NCBI GenBank assembly: GCA_963556495.2
Contig: OY747721.1
Location: 32,162,349 to 32,226,348, forward strand
Source of the DNA: Valencia hispanica
Taxonomy: Eukaryota; Chordata; Actinopteri; Cyprinodontiformes; Valenciidae
DNA: 64,000 nt
Reading direction: 5' to 3'
In this document: one piece after another, positions 22,131 to 33,890 of the stretch
Position numbering within the stretch: position 1 is the first letter of the stretch
Layout: every line of letters begins with the position of its first letter
The notes under the pieces: generated by a model
What the model saw: the letters and a program-made list of their open reading frames with translations, nothing else
Databases searched by the model: none
What the model was told of the DNA's origin: nothing
Program-made: the position numbers and the translations under genes

Positions 22131-24789
22131 AGTACAGAGGTAGTTTAAGAGGAAAATAGATAGTTGGAAGAATTATTTACAGCTGCAATTATAAATAGCA
22201 TATACACCCATAATTAGGAAACAGCTGTGTTTTTGTTTTGACATGCTCCATAGCAACGTCCTCGAATCCAATTGGATGTACTTGCAGTCCTGGTCAATAG
22301 CATCATCCTGTGGAGGCAGCTGTGGCTGCGCAGCGAGTCCTGGTGGGGAAGAAGATCTCTGAGCTAAAATCCAAAGTGGTAATGTGGTGGGACTGCTGCC
22401 ACCCTTCGCCCAGTGAAGCAAATGGCAGGAAGACACACATGGAAAATAGACATTGCTTTTTAAAGAGTCTCTCAGATCATGAAGACCCCTCTCACCTATA
22501 GAAGTCCTTCTGCTGAGGTGGGAGGGGATATGACAGGTGGAACTCCCCTCTCATGTGCTGTTTAACTTCCTTACATCTAAAGGAAGATACAGGTTAATCC
22601 AAACAGAAATGAAACTGTTTTATTTCAGTGCATCTTTTAATATAAATATAAGATTACAAATTAATTTTACATATAAATAACTTCTTTACATGTATTAGGA
22701 AAGGTTCCAAGGACTGAGCTCTGGGGAACACCACCGATAAGGATCATGATTGGAAATGTTTAACTGAGTCCGACCAGGTAAAATCCATGATTGTGGTTAG
22801 TAGTTTACATACACGTATAATGAAAATTAGTGTCATACAGTTTTATGAATTCATTAATTTATTTGAACTGTTAATTACACCAATGGGTGCACCTGTTTGC
22901 ATTAATTTGAGAATTTCTCTTATCCACACAATGTCAATATTATACAGCATATACATACTCAAATACTAAATAACTGATTTGTATAAATACATTTAAAATG
23001 TTAAAGAAATAAACTCGCTCGTCTTATGCTTTGTGTTTATTAGTTTTCTACTTTGGAAATAAAAATTGTTTCCCTGTTGTGACTGGAAAACAAATATTCA
23101 ATTTTTTATGTGTTTAGGAATTCTGGTCCCAGGAGCCGACTTTTAAAAGGGCATTTCATTAAGTCCCAATGGCCCAAATTTTATGTGACACCCTGTCGGC
23201 ATCTAATTATACTGTGAAAACAATCCTATCTTGTAATCAATTTAAGCATGATGGACAGCTTTACACATCTTTTCTTCAGTACTTTGCATACGTGTGTGTG
23301 TGTCCCCTGTCCCCATATTGTGTATATTCCCACTGAGACTGAAGCCCATCTGACTGAGCTGGGACATATGCTGCTCTCATGTAATGGACCCCCACATACA
23401 GACACAAGTGTCGGTACAGGGTACACATACAAACTGGCCCACAGCCTGATGATTCCTGGACTGATTTGAACTTTTTATTAGCAACTGTATACACACATAG
23501 AGGGATAGAAAACAGTCATTTTATGTTGACTAGCGCTAACTTCACTGTAGCATTACCGATTGTACAAATTACACCGTCTACCTGTTTAAATCCACGTCAC
23601 ATTGTTAAAGGAAACAACCTCAGATTCTTGTATTTTAGGTTTGTTGTAATTACCTGAATGTTTTTGCCTCCATATTAATAAGATGTCAGCTTGCTTAAGA
23701 GTTGGGTCCACACATGGCGTGGTATTTGCCAGTTGGTTCCTCTGCAAACTACAGTTCCCCGTGGCATCTTGTATAGATTTGCAGAGATATTATGTGGGTA
23801 TTACAAGAAGCATAATTCCAGAGAAATGCATGAATTCATAAAGGCATACAGGACCTTAAAACCGGCACGCTTGAATGAAATCTAGGCAAAACTCATGACA
23901 TAGAGCCATATAAAGTCCAGATGAGTACAAAGTAGGTTTAAATTGAGGATATTATTATTTTAGAAGATGCATTTTAATAGTTGAGCCCATGCAAAACTTG
24001 CTAAATCCTCCCTGGCCAACTGATTGCGACCTTTGGGGTTGTAGCAAGAACAGGAGGCAGGAAGTGATACAGCAGCACTGCCAAGAGAGTTGTAACGACT
24101 TAGCTGGAGCACTGTCAGAGCCAGTTTTAGCGTGATGGGGTCATAACCCTGGCATGAGGATAATCCTGCTTCAAATTGTCAATGACCGAGTCATGGTAGA
24201 GCACACATTGTAGCAAGATCCTCATGTAGTGTGAAAGATGTAAAAGATTAATTCAAAATGCAGCTTTATCCCCTTTCTTTTGTGATAATAAACCTAAATA
24301 CATGCATATTCTTAAAATCTGGAACTTTTAGAACAAAGGAAAACCATTTTGAATTTTTGGGATTTCAGAATGTTACATCTGCACTACTGTAGGTGCCATA
24401 CATATAAGCCTAATTGACATCTTTTGGTGTTGTAGAGAACCCAAATGCATTCAAGACAACATTAGAATCATAACATGGGTGAACATTTGTTATATTATGT
24501 ATTTAGTCCATTAAACCACAAAGTCAACAGAACAGACTGGGAAAAGGAGTGACTAAAACCAACAGGCTTATAAATGCTGAGGAGGCGATTAGGGGAACTG
24601 TGTAGACAATAACTGGAGGTAGTGAGGCTAAAAATGACTAGAATAGTTCTACGGAAAACAGGAATGGTAACAGAGAATGAACCGTGCAATAAGAAACCAG
24701 AACATAAATAAATAAAAACAAGGCAGCTTAACACCAAAGAGTAAATCGAAGTCCCAGTCATCACGAGTTAGTTCTAGTTTTAATTTAAG
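22131..24789. other. Intergenic DNA, nothing recognised
   Basis: Mostly AT-rich. 22280-22560 is slightly GC-rich without a convincing ORF. 22700-22780 carries a short phrase (ACTGAGCTCTGGGGAACACC) also seen in fish repeats. Confidence 0.4.
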
Positions 24790-25362
24790 ACGTGCTTTTT
24801 TTTTCAAACTTTGCCCAAAAATAGGCAGTACGGGATTAACACATCACAACAGTAACATGGCTGCTTAGAAAAGAAAACATACTTTAGCCTGCCAGAAAAG
24901 TCACTGGTCGCTATCTTCATCTTCCTCTTCCTCACTAAACCACTGAAGTTGTCTTCTTCTGTGTCTTTATGTCCTCTGAAAGCTTTTGTCGTCTTTTTAC
25001 ACTGACTCAGTTCTTCCTGCTGCCTCCTCCAGCGTCTCACCATCGATTCGTTGATGTCAAGCTTATGTGCAACAGCTCTTTCCTTCTTCGATGGCCAGCT
25101 CAATTGCCTTTAACTTAAAAACTGCATTTCTTCATGTGTTTTCCATGAGGAGGATGTGTGCATGAAAACTACCGGTAGTGTCTTATTCAGCTCATAATCT
25201 TTCCCCACATGTCTGTCTCACTTTTGCGCTTCCTGTTATAATGACCCCTAGAGGCCATTAGCCAGTAAAAAATCGATAAATTAGCCGCATCTTTCTATAG
25301 GACACATTGTCCAAAGCGTATGAAAAAAGTAACGGCTTATAGTCCGAAAATTACATTAGACA
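24790..25362 (-). mobile_element. pogo/Tigger-like transposon fragment with CENPB-type HTH
   Basis: The minus-strand ORF 24804-25103 encodes a helix-turn-helix region: AVAHKLDINESMVRRWRRQ, then ELSQCKKTTKAFRGHK. This is the N-terminal DNA-binding signature of pogo-like transposases in fish. Upstream on the same strand, the sequence reaches an end with TTTTCGGACTATAAGCCGTT (25341-25360), which looks like a terminal repeat. The catalytic domain is missing. Confidence 0.65.
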
Positions 25363-25469
25363 CAAACTATTTGCCTCCTCATTATATACTGAGTGCAGAG
25401 GGAGGGGTTCACCTAGAATGGCGTCTCTGAAAAAACCACCCCTGTTCAGTGGTCAACAGATGAGCAGCG

Positions 25470-25590
25470 GGGTACTCAGTGGACCTCTTCCAAGTCCATC
25501 ACAGGGCAAACAAAAGACACATGGGACAAAAGACTATTTACACACACACACCCACACTCTCAGCCACCTTTAGGATCACCAACTGAGAAT
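25470..25590 (-). mobile_element. tRNA-derived SINE, body fragment
   Basis: Matches the body of the SINE family seen complete at 45808: TCCATCACAGGGCAAACAAA and ACACATGGGACAAA, followed by a CA-rich segment. No tRNA-like head remains. Confidence 0.55.
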
Positions 25591-26467
25591 TACCAAAGGA
25601 AATATGCCAAGGAGCTGAAAAAAAATTGTACACTGAATGGAGCCGCTGCATTTATGCTGAGATTTATGCGGAATGCCTAATTACCAACAAAGTGCCTGAG
25701 GATTGCACTGAAGTTAATTTTTTTGGAGATACAAGAATATTTATTGTAAAGCGTAAGGGGGCATGGTAAACTACTACTTAAAGCAGTCTTGCTACTATCT
25801 ACATATTGTAATACTCCCACAGAGACCAAAGCTGTCGAGCATTATCTGAGTTGAACAGAGGCGATCGCAGCCAGCAGGTTCTCCATTGATCGTTGGAACT
25901 CCCCGGAGCCAACACAGCTCCTGTTAATGCCTCTGAGGTAGCCACTAGCAAGGCCCCAATCAGATCTTATCACAGTCCTAAATTGATCAAATGATAATTG
26001 TGCTAATCCAGCGGCATCTAATGTCCTTTGTTACATATAGAAAAAACAGTATTGATTCAACAACAATTCAAACAATGTATCCTATGTGGCTCTCTTTTTC
26101 TTTCACATTTTTGACCATTTTCTTTTGAACAGTTAACCTTTTCAGCACACAACCAAAGCCTAATGGTCTCAGCCAAGCAAATGTAACAGATGTTGGTAAA
26201 CTTCCATTCTTGTGCTTTCTATCACATGCTTTGAAAATATACACTGCAACATTTAAATAATAAATAAGCTGTGATTGTTTTTGGAAAATCATGAGCCATT
26301 CTAAAAGTGTTATTTCTCTCCATTAGTCCCACCTACTGGCCCAATTAGGATATTTAAGATTTTTTTCAAGAGCTTTTCGTTTGTCTACATAATCTAGATT
26401 TGTTTAACCTTTCTGGTTCCCTTGGCATTTTCATGTGGGGGTTTTTGTATGTTATTCTTAAATAGCT
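25591..26467. other. Complex intergenic DNA, candidate conserved noncoding region at 25800-26040
   Basis: 25800-26040 is mixed in composition, free of transposon words and rich in short homeodomain-like sites (TGCTAATCC, TCAAATGATAATTG). No coding potential. Confidence 0.35.
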
Positions 26468-26619
26468 TTAACCCTCCTGTAGTCATGCTCAGTGTTCAGA
26501 GGCAGAGCACAGGAGGATGCAAACATTGTGCGGGGTCCCCGGGACCCCACCAGAGCAGCGGGAGGCATCTAGCGGAGACTGGAGTCTTTCTGACCCCACT
26601 AGAACAGCGGGAGGGTTAA
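26468..26619. mobile_element. piggyBac-type MITE with TTAA target duplications
   Basis: TTAA at both edges (26468-26471 and 26616-26619) flanks CCCTCCTG on the left and CGGGAGGG on the right as short inverted ends. Inside, a phrase like CCCCAC.AGA.CAGCGGGAGG occurs twice (26545-26565 and 26594-26615). 152 bp in total and non-coding, so it depends on an autonomous piggyBac relative elsewhere. Confidence 0.75.
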
Positions 26620-27264
26620 CTGTTTTTGTTGCAAATTGCATAAAGATTGTTCAGGATGGGTATGGACCAAAAGACGTCTGTGTTTCCATGTGGAATTGAT
26701 TCGGACATCCGTACTACAGTCACAACCTCTGTTTGTACTCTTTGTACTCCTCATAAACGGGGGGGGGCAAATGTTCTGAGGTTTCAGCCGGAAAGTCTCA
26801 CGTCGTTCCATCCCCACAATGACAATGCCCCCTGAAGTCTGTATACCAAGTGGGAAAGAGGGAGCTTGCAGAGCAGCCTTAAGTCTAATATGGACTATGG
26901 CTGCCAAGCATAGAGGATGGCATATATAGTAGTGTAAAATATCTATTTGTAGAACGTGTTCTTTCAGGGTTTGAAATGCTTAGAACTGAGGGAAATACTG
27001 TACAGTTGACCTATATTGCTAATAGTAGATAACACTGGTTTTACTTGCAACTAGAAAGTGATCTGTGTGATTCCCATGCCTGAGTTCAGTTTTCCTGGGT
27101 ACACTGAATGCAGCATTAGCACCAACAAGGTGCAACAAGGTGAGGGGGGGTTACCCATTTCAAGACTTTTATCTACTTTTAGAAAACATGAATAGCCTTA
27201 GTAAAAGAAAAACAAGCAAAAGGAATCGATAAGTAGAAGGAAGAATCTGAACTGTCTTTTGTGT
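26620..27264. other. Intergenic DNA, nothing recognised
   Basis: No structured repeat. An eight-G run lies at about 26759. Confidence 0.45.
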
Positions 27265-27787
27265 TGTATTTTTGTGTTGAGCAAACTGGACCTGTTGAGT
27301 CCTGTTCAATCTATCACCTGGAAATGGAGAGTGTATGGCAAATCATCATGCAAAAACCTAACAGGACAAGACAAGAGGGCCATGAAAAACTCTGGAGGAC
27401 CTTCAGAGATACATGGCTCAAGTTAGGAAAATTTGTTGACAGGACAACATTGGATGCTTAGTTGTGCATTCCAAAAATCTGTTTTTGAGTGCCAGGAAGG
27501 GAGAGAACATTGAAGAAAACAAGAAAGCCTTTACTCCGGTACTTGTAAATAAAGTCCAACCCAACTGTTTTCCTTCAGTGGCTTACAAGAAAAACGCTGA
27601 ACACACAATCCTTATGGTGAAGCATGGTGAAGGTAGCATCATGCTGTGGGGATGCTGTTCTCTAGCACGGACAGGGAGACTAGTCTGTGTTGATGGGAAG
27701 ATGGATGGAGCAGAATACAAGAAAAATAACATTAAACATACAATCAGAGCTACAATGGAATTGCTTAGATTTAGGGACAGCCATGTG
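27265..27787 (+). mobile_element. Tc1-like transposase fragment, decayed
   Basis: The sense strand shows the HTH end (GGAGGACCTTCAGAGATACA), GGTAGCATCATGCTGTGGGG (SIMLWG) and GGGAAGATGGATGGAGCAGA (GKMDGAEY). The second half of the transposase is missing: sequence of another element starts at about 27788. Confidence 0.75.
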
Positions 27788-28137
27788 TTACGGTGCGTTC
27801 ACACCAAAGCGTCAAAAACGCGTTGCACGCCAGAGTTTGACGCTTGAACATTTGCACCTTGACGCGCGTCCAATTCGCTTTGGACGCGTGTCAAAATGGT
27901 GTATTTTGACTGATTTTGACGCGCGTCAAGCCCGAAATATAGAACTTGTGGGAGTAAGTAGTGCCAGACGGTCTGTTTGCAAGATGGCAGCTGTCGATGT
28001 AGCCCCTGAAGAGAGAGTCTCCCTTCTCTATTTACTGTACATCGGCGGGAAAATAATTGTAAAATAGCGGGATAGTAGGCGGGCTTGCTGGCTTCTGCAC
28101 GGGTTTGCGGGGTCAGTCAAAAGTGAAATGAACTTAC
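27788..28137 (+). mobile_element. Truncated 5' end of a PIF/Harbinger-type element
   Basis: Starts GTGCGTTCACACCAAAGCG and carries several ACGCG/GACGCGCGTC words, a composition typical of ends of fish PIF/Harbinger elements. A short open start follows at 27983 (MAAVDVAPEERVSLLYLLYI), resembling the N-terminus of the Harbinger nuclease family. The catalytic part is absent. Confidence 0.5.
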
Positions 28138-28800
28138 CAGTAGTGATGTTACGATGTGTGCCGAGGCTACGAAGCGTGTGTCGAGCAGTGGAGGGGGCGT
28201 TTACACAAAGCGTGTATCGAGGCCTGCTTCATTTAGGGGAGGAGCCGGAAACGATGACGTCTGAAGCCCCGCTGCCAGGCTGTACCACGTGAAGCTTCGG
28301 GAAGTGGTTCAGAGTTTGCTGAGTGGTTTGACAGCAATATAAATCCCCTCGGCCTCCATTCAAAATGCGGGTTTGTGTAGGAGAGTTGCAGTCAGTTTGG
28401 AGTTTGGACAGAGTTTTGATAGGAGAGTTTGGTTAGCGTTTATATAGTTTGCAGATAGTTTTGAGAGTATAGAGACAGATAGTTTGAAGATTTAGGAGAG
28501 TGAGGAGAGAGATAAGGGAGAGGATGGAGCAAGCTGGGAAGAGGTGGATTTCCCCCTGTGTGGGAGCCAAATATTAGCAGGCTGGAAAAACCCCTGGAGC
28601 GTTGGGGAAAGCAAATATTACTGTACCCCAATTTATATAGTCTAGCACTTGTGTTTTTGTGTACTCCTGCATCTTCTGTGCCTTGTGAAAGAGTTTTTTC
28701 GAAGGCTGGGGAGATGGTGTCAAGAAAAAACCTAGCTTAAAACCTAAAACTGTTTAAAAACTGCTATTTTTGAATAAAAATTAATAAAGTCTCCCCTGTT
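28138..28800 (+). mobile_element. Internally deleted hAT transposon
   Basis: The 5' part (28138-28540) begins AGTAGTGATGTTACGATGTG and has GC-rich, palindromic GAAGC words. The coding remnant at 28558-28740 encodes only the C-terminal hATC dimerisation region: YPNLYSLALVFLCTPASSVP, then CERVFSKAGEMVSRKNL. The BED finger and catalytic core are gone. An AATAAA occurs at about 28772. The exact 3' end is not resolved. Confidence 0.75.
28558..28740 (+). pseudogene. hAT transposase C-terminus (hATC dimerisation domain)
   Basis: The open segment carries the SSVPCERVFSKAG signature (family usually SxxSERxFSxAG) and ends soon after at a natural-looking stop. All upstream domains are deleted, so this is a relic and the apparent Met is not a true start. 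The family dimerises through this region. The sequence is well conserved, suggesting recent deletion or recent mobilisation. Confidence 0.8.
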
Positions 28801-28996
28801 CTGTGCATCATTGCCCAAGTTACACAATCATTTTTCAGTGCCCTCTTCCTAGTTTCACAAGCATTTTCACTTTCCTCTGCCTGCTTAAGCCAGTGACAGA
28901 AAAACATTATTACACAACCTGCCATAACATATGACACTACCATTTTGGGATAATTTACACAGAGAATACATTCAAAAATATTTTTATTCACGAATG

Positions 28997-29678
28997 TGTC
29001 AGGTTCTGTGGATTTTGTTTGTTTTCCTCCCACTTCATTTCCTTCCCCTCTGTACCCCAAGCTGCTCTCTTGTTTTGTCCCTCCTGTTTGTGTTTAAACT
29101 TCTTCCTTATCTAGTTTTATCATGTTAGGTTATTCCTCGTCTTTATTGGTTTATTCTGGCACTTCCTTGTTTCTGTATCTTCTTGCTCTTAGATGTTTTC
29201 ACCTTTTGTTTGTATCCTCATTTGTTTCCTTAGTTTATTCCCTCTAGATAGTTTCCTATTTATTTCTTCCTTCGGTTTTCCAGTTAGATTCCCTTCCAGA
29301 CATATTATCTTTAGTTTCTAGTTTCTTTAGAGTTTTCTGTCTCCCTACAGTTCTACCTCTCTTCCCAGCTGATTGTTTCCACCTGCTCTCTCCCTCTCAC
29401 CTGCATCTGATTTCCCTAATTGGTCATTGGTCTCCTCTCACTTCCTCATTTCCTCCCTAGTATAAATTCTTCTCTCATTCAGTCACTACTCGCTGGTCCG
29501 TTGTCATTCTTTCCCTGTCTGGTTCCTGTTTCCTGCCCAGTTCCTGTTTCTTCCTCATCTCTGCATTTTTCGTTCTCCCAGTGCTGTAAGTTTATTCTCC
29601 TTGCTTTTTGTTTTCAATTAAATCATTTAAGTTTTATTTTTGCTGCCTTTGGGTCCTTTTTATATACCAAACATGACA
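28997..29678. repeat. Interspersed repeat bounded by TGTCA...TGACA, copy 2
   Basis: Starts TGTCAGGTTCTG and ends GCCTTTGGGTCC...CATGACA. Pyrimidine-rich on the plus strand, 682 bp, no real ORF. It is the longest of three related copies. Confidence 0.5.
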
Positions 29679-30520
29679 GTATGTAATATTTTATGTAGAG
29701 AAATTATGTTTTGTGGAACTCCTAGTCATTCCCAAGAACCATAGCAGACTTAACCTTAATGCATCACGCATAAAGTGGCTAAGAGCTACAGCTGCCTGTG
29801 ATTATGTACCTGGCCAGTAGGGGGGTTTGTGTTCACATGAAGCCCCGTGAGATGAACCCTTCCTTTCTTGAACTAATTGGCTCAAGTGGTTCAATGTGTC
29901 ATGGGGCTTCATCTCACCATCACTACTTACCAGGTTGCCCTATCTCCTCACTTATATTCCTCCAAACGAGGTCCTTTTTATTCCTGTCTCTGTAGAGAAA
30001 ACAACTGGTGTTGTCTAGCTCGGGGTGATTAGCCAAGACTATTATCAGTATTTCCTCCATGTTTTATGAATGAATTTTGCCAGATCTGACCCCGTGACAC
30101 CACGTCACCAGGCTCCTGATTGGTTGACAAATTGACGCCGAAGTTCAGATTTTTCAACTTCAGCGGCAGACGCAAAAAAGCGCATGACTCGCGAAAGATG
30201 TACGAAATTGGTAGAGACTCACTCCAAAAGACTTGCAGCTGTAGTTGCAGCAGTAGGCAATGCAGTAAAGTATTGACTTGAGTGGCTAAATACAACTGCA
30301 GGACACAATTATTATTTATTTTTTTATTCTTTGGAAACAATGTATTCTTTTCCTTCGATGACACAGCCAAGCATTGCTTAGAGTTGGACTACAACACAAG
30401 CGAAAACAAAAAGAAAAGTTAGAATATTTTTCATTTACATTGTCCATGACAAAGGGGCGTTCCAAGAAGCTCAAATATGCAATAGAAGTCACATCAGTTC
30501 CTATATTTCACATTAGTACC
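29679..30520. other. Intergenic DNA with an imperfect hairpin and a Harbinger-like shred
   Basis: 29836-29930 is an imperfect inverted repeat with arms around ATGAAGCCCCGTGAGATGAA. 30070-30200 (TTCAACTTCAGCGGCAGACG, GCGCATGACTCGCG) resembles GC-rich ends of PIF/Harbinger elements. Nothing coding. Confidence 0.4.
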
Positions 30521-31639
30521 CTGTGACTGATCACAGAGACTACCCAACAGTACCCATGTCCTCACATTCCCAAATCCAAAATAACCCTTCCTCTCTGCAT
30601 CCGGAGCCCAGCCAATCAAAAGGCCAGGTTCCACCAGCAAGAAAAACACAACAGTTACCAGCCCCTCTTTTCGGAGGTAGTGATCCGAGACCTGTTAGTG
30701 TCCACATAAGAGGGACACACTGCCACAAAAGGACACTGGACCTTTCAGCGAGGACATAAAGAAAATGCTGTGAGCCCTACACAACAGAACAAAAAGTCTC
30801 CTTAACAAACAATTAAGATTCCATCCTCTGCTCTTGTCTACACGCCACCATTCCTTTTCTTTCTCACCCTCTCTCTCTCTGATCCCCTCTTCTTCCTTAC
30901 AAGGGGAGAGTCACCGGCCAGCAGAAGTTTAACCAAGGTTTAAGGTGAAGATGTGAAGAGGTGTGATTGAGAGAAACAGCTGAGGCTTTCATTAGGCCAA
31001 ATAAATCTGTAGGCGTTGTTACGAGTACAGTGTGTAAATTGGGTATGACATGCAATCTGGGTGCCATAAAAGCCATTTCGCCTTCTGTCCTGATGAGGCG
31101 CTCCGGTGAAGACTTGTTTTACGGATGCAATTTTGCTTTAATGTTTCCCTTGCCAACACTTAGCTGTTGTGTTGCACGCCACAAGTGAACAGGGCCCCCA
31201 CCCCCCCTTATTATCGACAGCCTTCATCAGCTCTTAGTATATTATGTGCTTCTTGTCTCAGGGATGGATTTTGAGATTTCTGAAAGCATCTTTGTCACCA
31301 AAAAAACTTCAGCTGGCTTTCCTCTTTGTGGATTAACATTTTTTTAATTTTCCAGTGGAGAATGGATGCTTTTGTGCAACAGATTTGTTTTACTCATTTA
31401 GTCTCTAAATTGAAACTTTTACAAGCAGTGACACATGGGTGGTTTCAAGGCGATGCGGTGTCTCATCATTTTTGTGTTTAAACGCTACGTAGGGCAGCAC
31501 ACGCGCCTTATCTAAGGGATGGGCCATGCTCGCAGAACAGGCTTTAGTCTCAGTGTGGCTGTAAAAACATGCAGACAGGATGATGAAATGCTGGCTTTTT
31601 ACCACAGCAAGAAGGCTGCACAGCTCCATGATTAGTGTG

Positions 31640-31642
<3 letters not shown>
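30521..31642. other. Complex non-repetitive intergenic DNA
   Basis: No recognised gene or transposon. 30900-31200 has mixed composition and could be conserved noncoding sequence. Confidence 0.35.

Positions 31643-31675
<33 letters not shown>
31643..31675. repeat. Poly(T) run of 33
   Basis: Uninterrupted homopolymer. It could mark the tail of a minus-strand retroinsertion, but no body is recognised. Confidence 0.9.
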
Positions 31676-31678
<3 letters not shown>

Positions 31679-31804
31679 TAAGAGCTTTTGACAATAACTG
31701 CTATGAATATAAAGACTAAACAAAAAAAAATATTTACCTAAGCATCCAAAACCTGGATGTTATCTGCTTAACCACCATGCTGCAGAAAAAAAAAACATTT
31801 AAGG

Positions 31805-32170
31805 CCTTGCTATGGATACATTATGGTATGCATACCCCTTGAACTTTTCCACGTTTTAACTGAAATGTTATATGTATTTCTGCATTGTTCTCTCTGCTGG
31901 AAGGTGAATCCCTGCCACAGTCTCAAGTCATTTGCAGCCCCTAACAGATTTCTTTCCATGATTTTGACCATCTTCCTTGTCCTAGTTGAAGCAAGGCATG
32001 CCCACACCATTATGTTGCCACCACCAAAGTTTCACTGTGAGGATGTTGTAATCAAGGCGATGTGCAGTGTTAGTATTAAGCTTCTTTTTCAGTCATCCCA
32101 TTTTCCATGTAGGATTTTAAAAAAAAATTTGTTTTGTTATCATGTAACCAGATCACCATACTCAACATGA
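31805..32170 (-). mobile_element. Tc1-like transposase fragment, decayed
   Basis: The antisense carries CTGCTGGAAGGTGAATCCCT, TTTGCAGCCCCTAACAGATT and the degraded GGGSIMLWGC complement near 32010. Stops in every frame. Confidence 0.7.
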
Positions 32171-32299
32171 TTTTTGCTCTCTGGTTCTTCCAGAGTTGCC
32201 GTCGGCCATGAGACACACGCTTTTCAAAAGTGAATTAAAAATCTATTGTGCAAGTTTGATGTGCATTTGTCATCACTTCCCTCAATTACCTGCCTTCAG

Positions 32300-32932
32300 G
32301 TGTTAGGACCCTTAGGTGTTTCTGTTTTGAGTTTCAGTTATTTCATTTCTTCATCCAGTTGCCTTATCTTATTAGCGTTAGGATTGTTAGAGGTTTGTGT
32401 AATTTCCTCCTACTTAGTGTTTTCCTTCCACTACGTTTTCTTCTCCTTTCCTCTTTTACCTTCAGGTGTTTGTACTTTGAGTTTCTATTGTTTTTGGTTC
32501 ATTCCTTATTTATTTACTTATGTCTAATATCAGTTACTCTTGCGTTAGTTTTTCCTATCTATGTTAGGTTCTGTAGTCACTTCTACTTTTATTTTACTGT
32601 GTTGATCTTTTATTATTCATTTCTATACCTCATTTGTCGGCTCCACTTTACTTAATTTCCGTATTAGGAATATTGATCTCTGATTTAACGTCTTTCTAAA
32701 GTTACTGGTGTTTCTTTCTGTTATGTTTCCCTCCCCTCTCCTTCTTCTTAAGCTCTCTGGTTTCTTTGTTTTCCGCTGGTTCCTCGTCAATACTTCCTGT
32801 CTTCCAGTCCCTGTATTTTGATGCCTTTCTGTGATCCATTGCAAATTTTGTTAATTAATTGCATCACATATTGTATCCATACTTCATGCTGCATTTGGGT
32901 CCTCCATCAAAAAAACCTTGACATCAAGGACT
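32300..32932. repeat. Interspersed repeat bounded by TGTCA...TGACA type ends, copy 3
   Basis: Pyrimidine-rich body like copies 1 and 2, ending CTGCATTTGGGTCCTCCATC...CTTGACATC. The left end is degraded. Confidence 0.45.
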
Positions 32933-32934
32933 TA

Positions 32935-33890
32935 AAGGCAAAACATTATGTGTGGCGGAAAGCTAAGAGTTGTAAGAAAGATGGATGGAGCTAAATACAG
33001 ATCTACTCTGGAGGAAAATTTATTAGAGGCTGCAAAAGACTTGAGACTGGGGTGGAGGTTCACATTTTGCAGTTTATAGGCCCACTAGACAGTTTTGGCG
33101 TGCTTTTAGCATGAACTGTTTTCCCCTCCTCCTCACTGTGCGCCCGTGTTTTTAAACCAGGTGACCATAGACGCACATACCCGGCAAATATAAAAGCAGT
33201 CCTGTCAACTGAGGTAACCAAAGTCATAACGTCCTTCCAAATTATGTGAATTTAAATTTTTGAAGTGTGTTGCCACACATTACTGGTAACTTTATATGGG
33301 AAGAATGTTTTGTCGTTTTGTATTGCCGTAAAGTGGTACTGCTTCTCGCAAGATTCGTGACTTTGAGAGACTTCGGGTCACCGGTCCGGAGAGATTCAAG
33401 TTGCAAATGGGGGGATTCTTCCCACAGGGAGTGGATGGGGCTAAGAGACTATTCATTCACCATGTAACTGTTCATTTCAGCACCTACTGGCTCAGGATGA
33501 AAAAAATTAATTTGTGTACCTTTTAGTAAAGTGTGTCATCTTTACACCGAAGCTCAATTCATCGGGTGAGAGGTGGTGTACAACCAGGACAGGTCGCCAG
33601 TCCATTAAGGGCAACACACGGGACAAAGAACCCTGCACGCACAAACTCATAACTAAAGGCAATTTAGAACGACCCCTTGGTGAATACAACACCACATAAG
33701 TAGCTAGTTAAGTCATTCTTGCCAAACAGAAACAATAGGGTTTTTCTTGAGTACCACTACTGGTAGCCCAGTACCACCAGTGGTACTTCTACCACAGGTT
33801 GAGAACAATGGGCTTTGACCACAACATATTGCTCCGTTAGAATGGCCTAATCAAAGTCCAGAACTGATTTCAGCTGGCCTGAAAGGAGAT
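32935..33890 (+). mobile_element. Tc1-like remnant split by other DNA
   Basis: 32935-33066 is transposase sense sequence (GATGGATGGAGCTAAATACA, GAGACTGGGGTGGAGGTTCA). The next recognisable piece is 33828-33890 (GAATGGCCTAATCAAAGTCC), the SPDLNP region. The 750 bp between includes a SINE fragment and unassigned DNA. Confidence 0.6.
33555..33700 (-). mobile_element. tRNA-derived SINE, body fragment
   Basis: GGACAGGTCGCCAGTCCATT, GGGCAACACACGGGACAAAG and GGCAATTTAG match the family body. Neither the head nor the tail is present. Confidence 0.65.

Noticed and set aside
31643..31675. Processed pseudogene poly(A) on the minus strand
   Set aside because: The sequence on the other side shows no spliced gene similarity that I can see.
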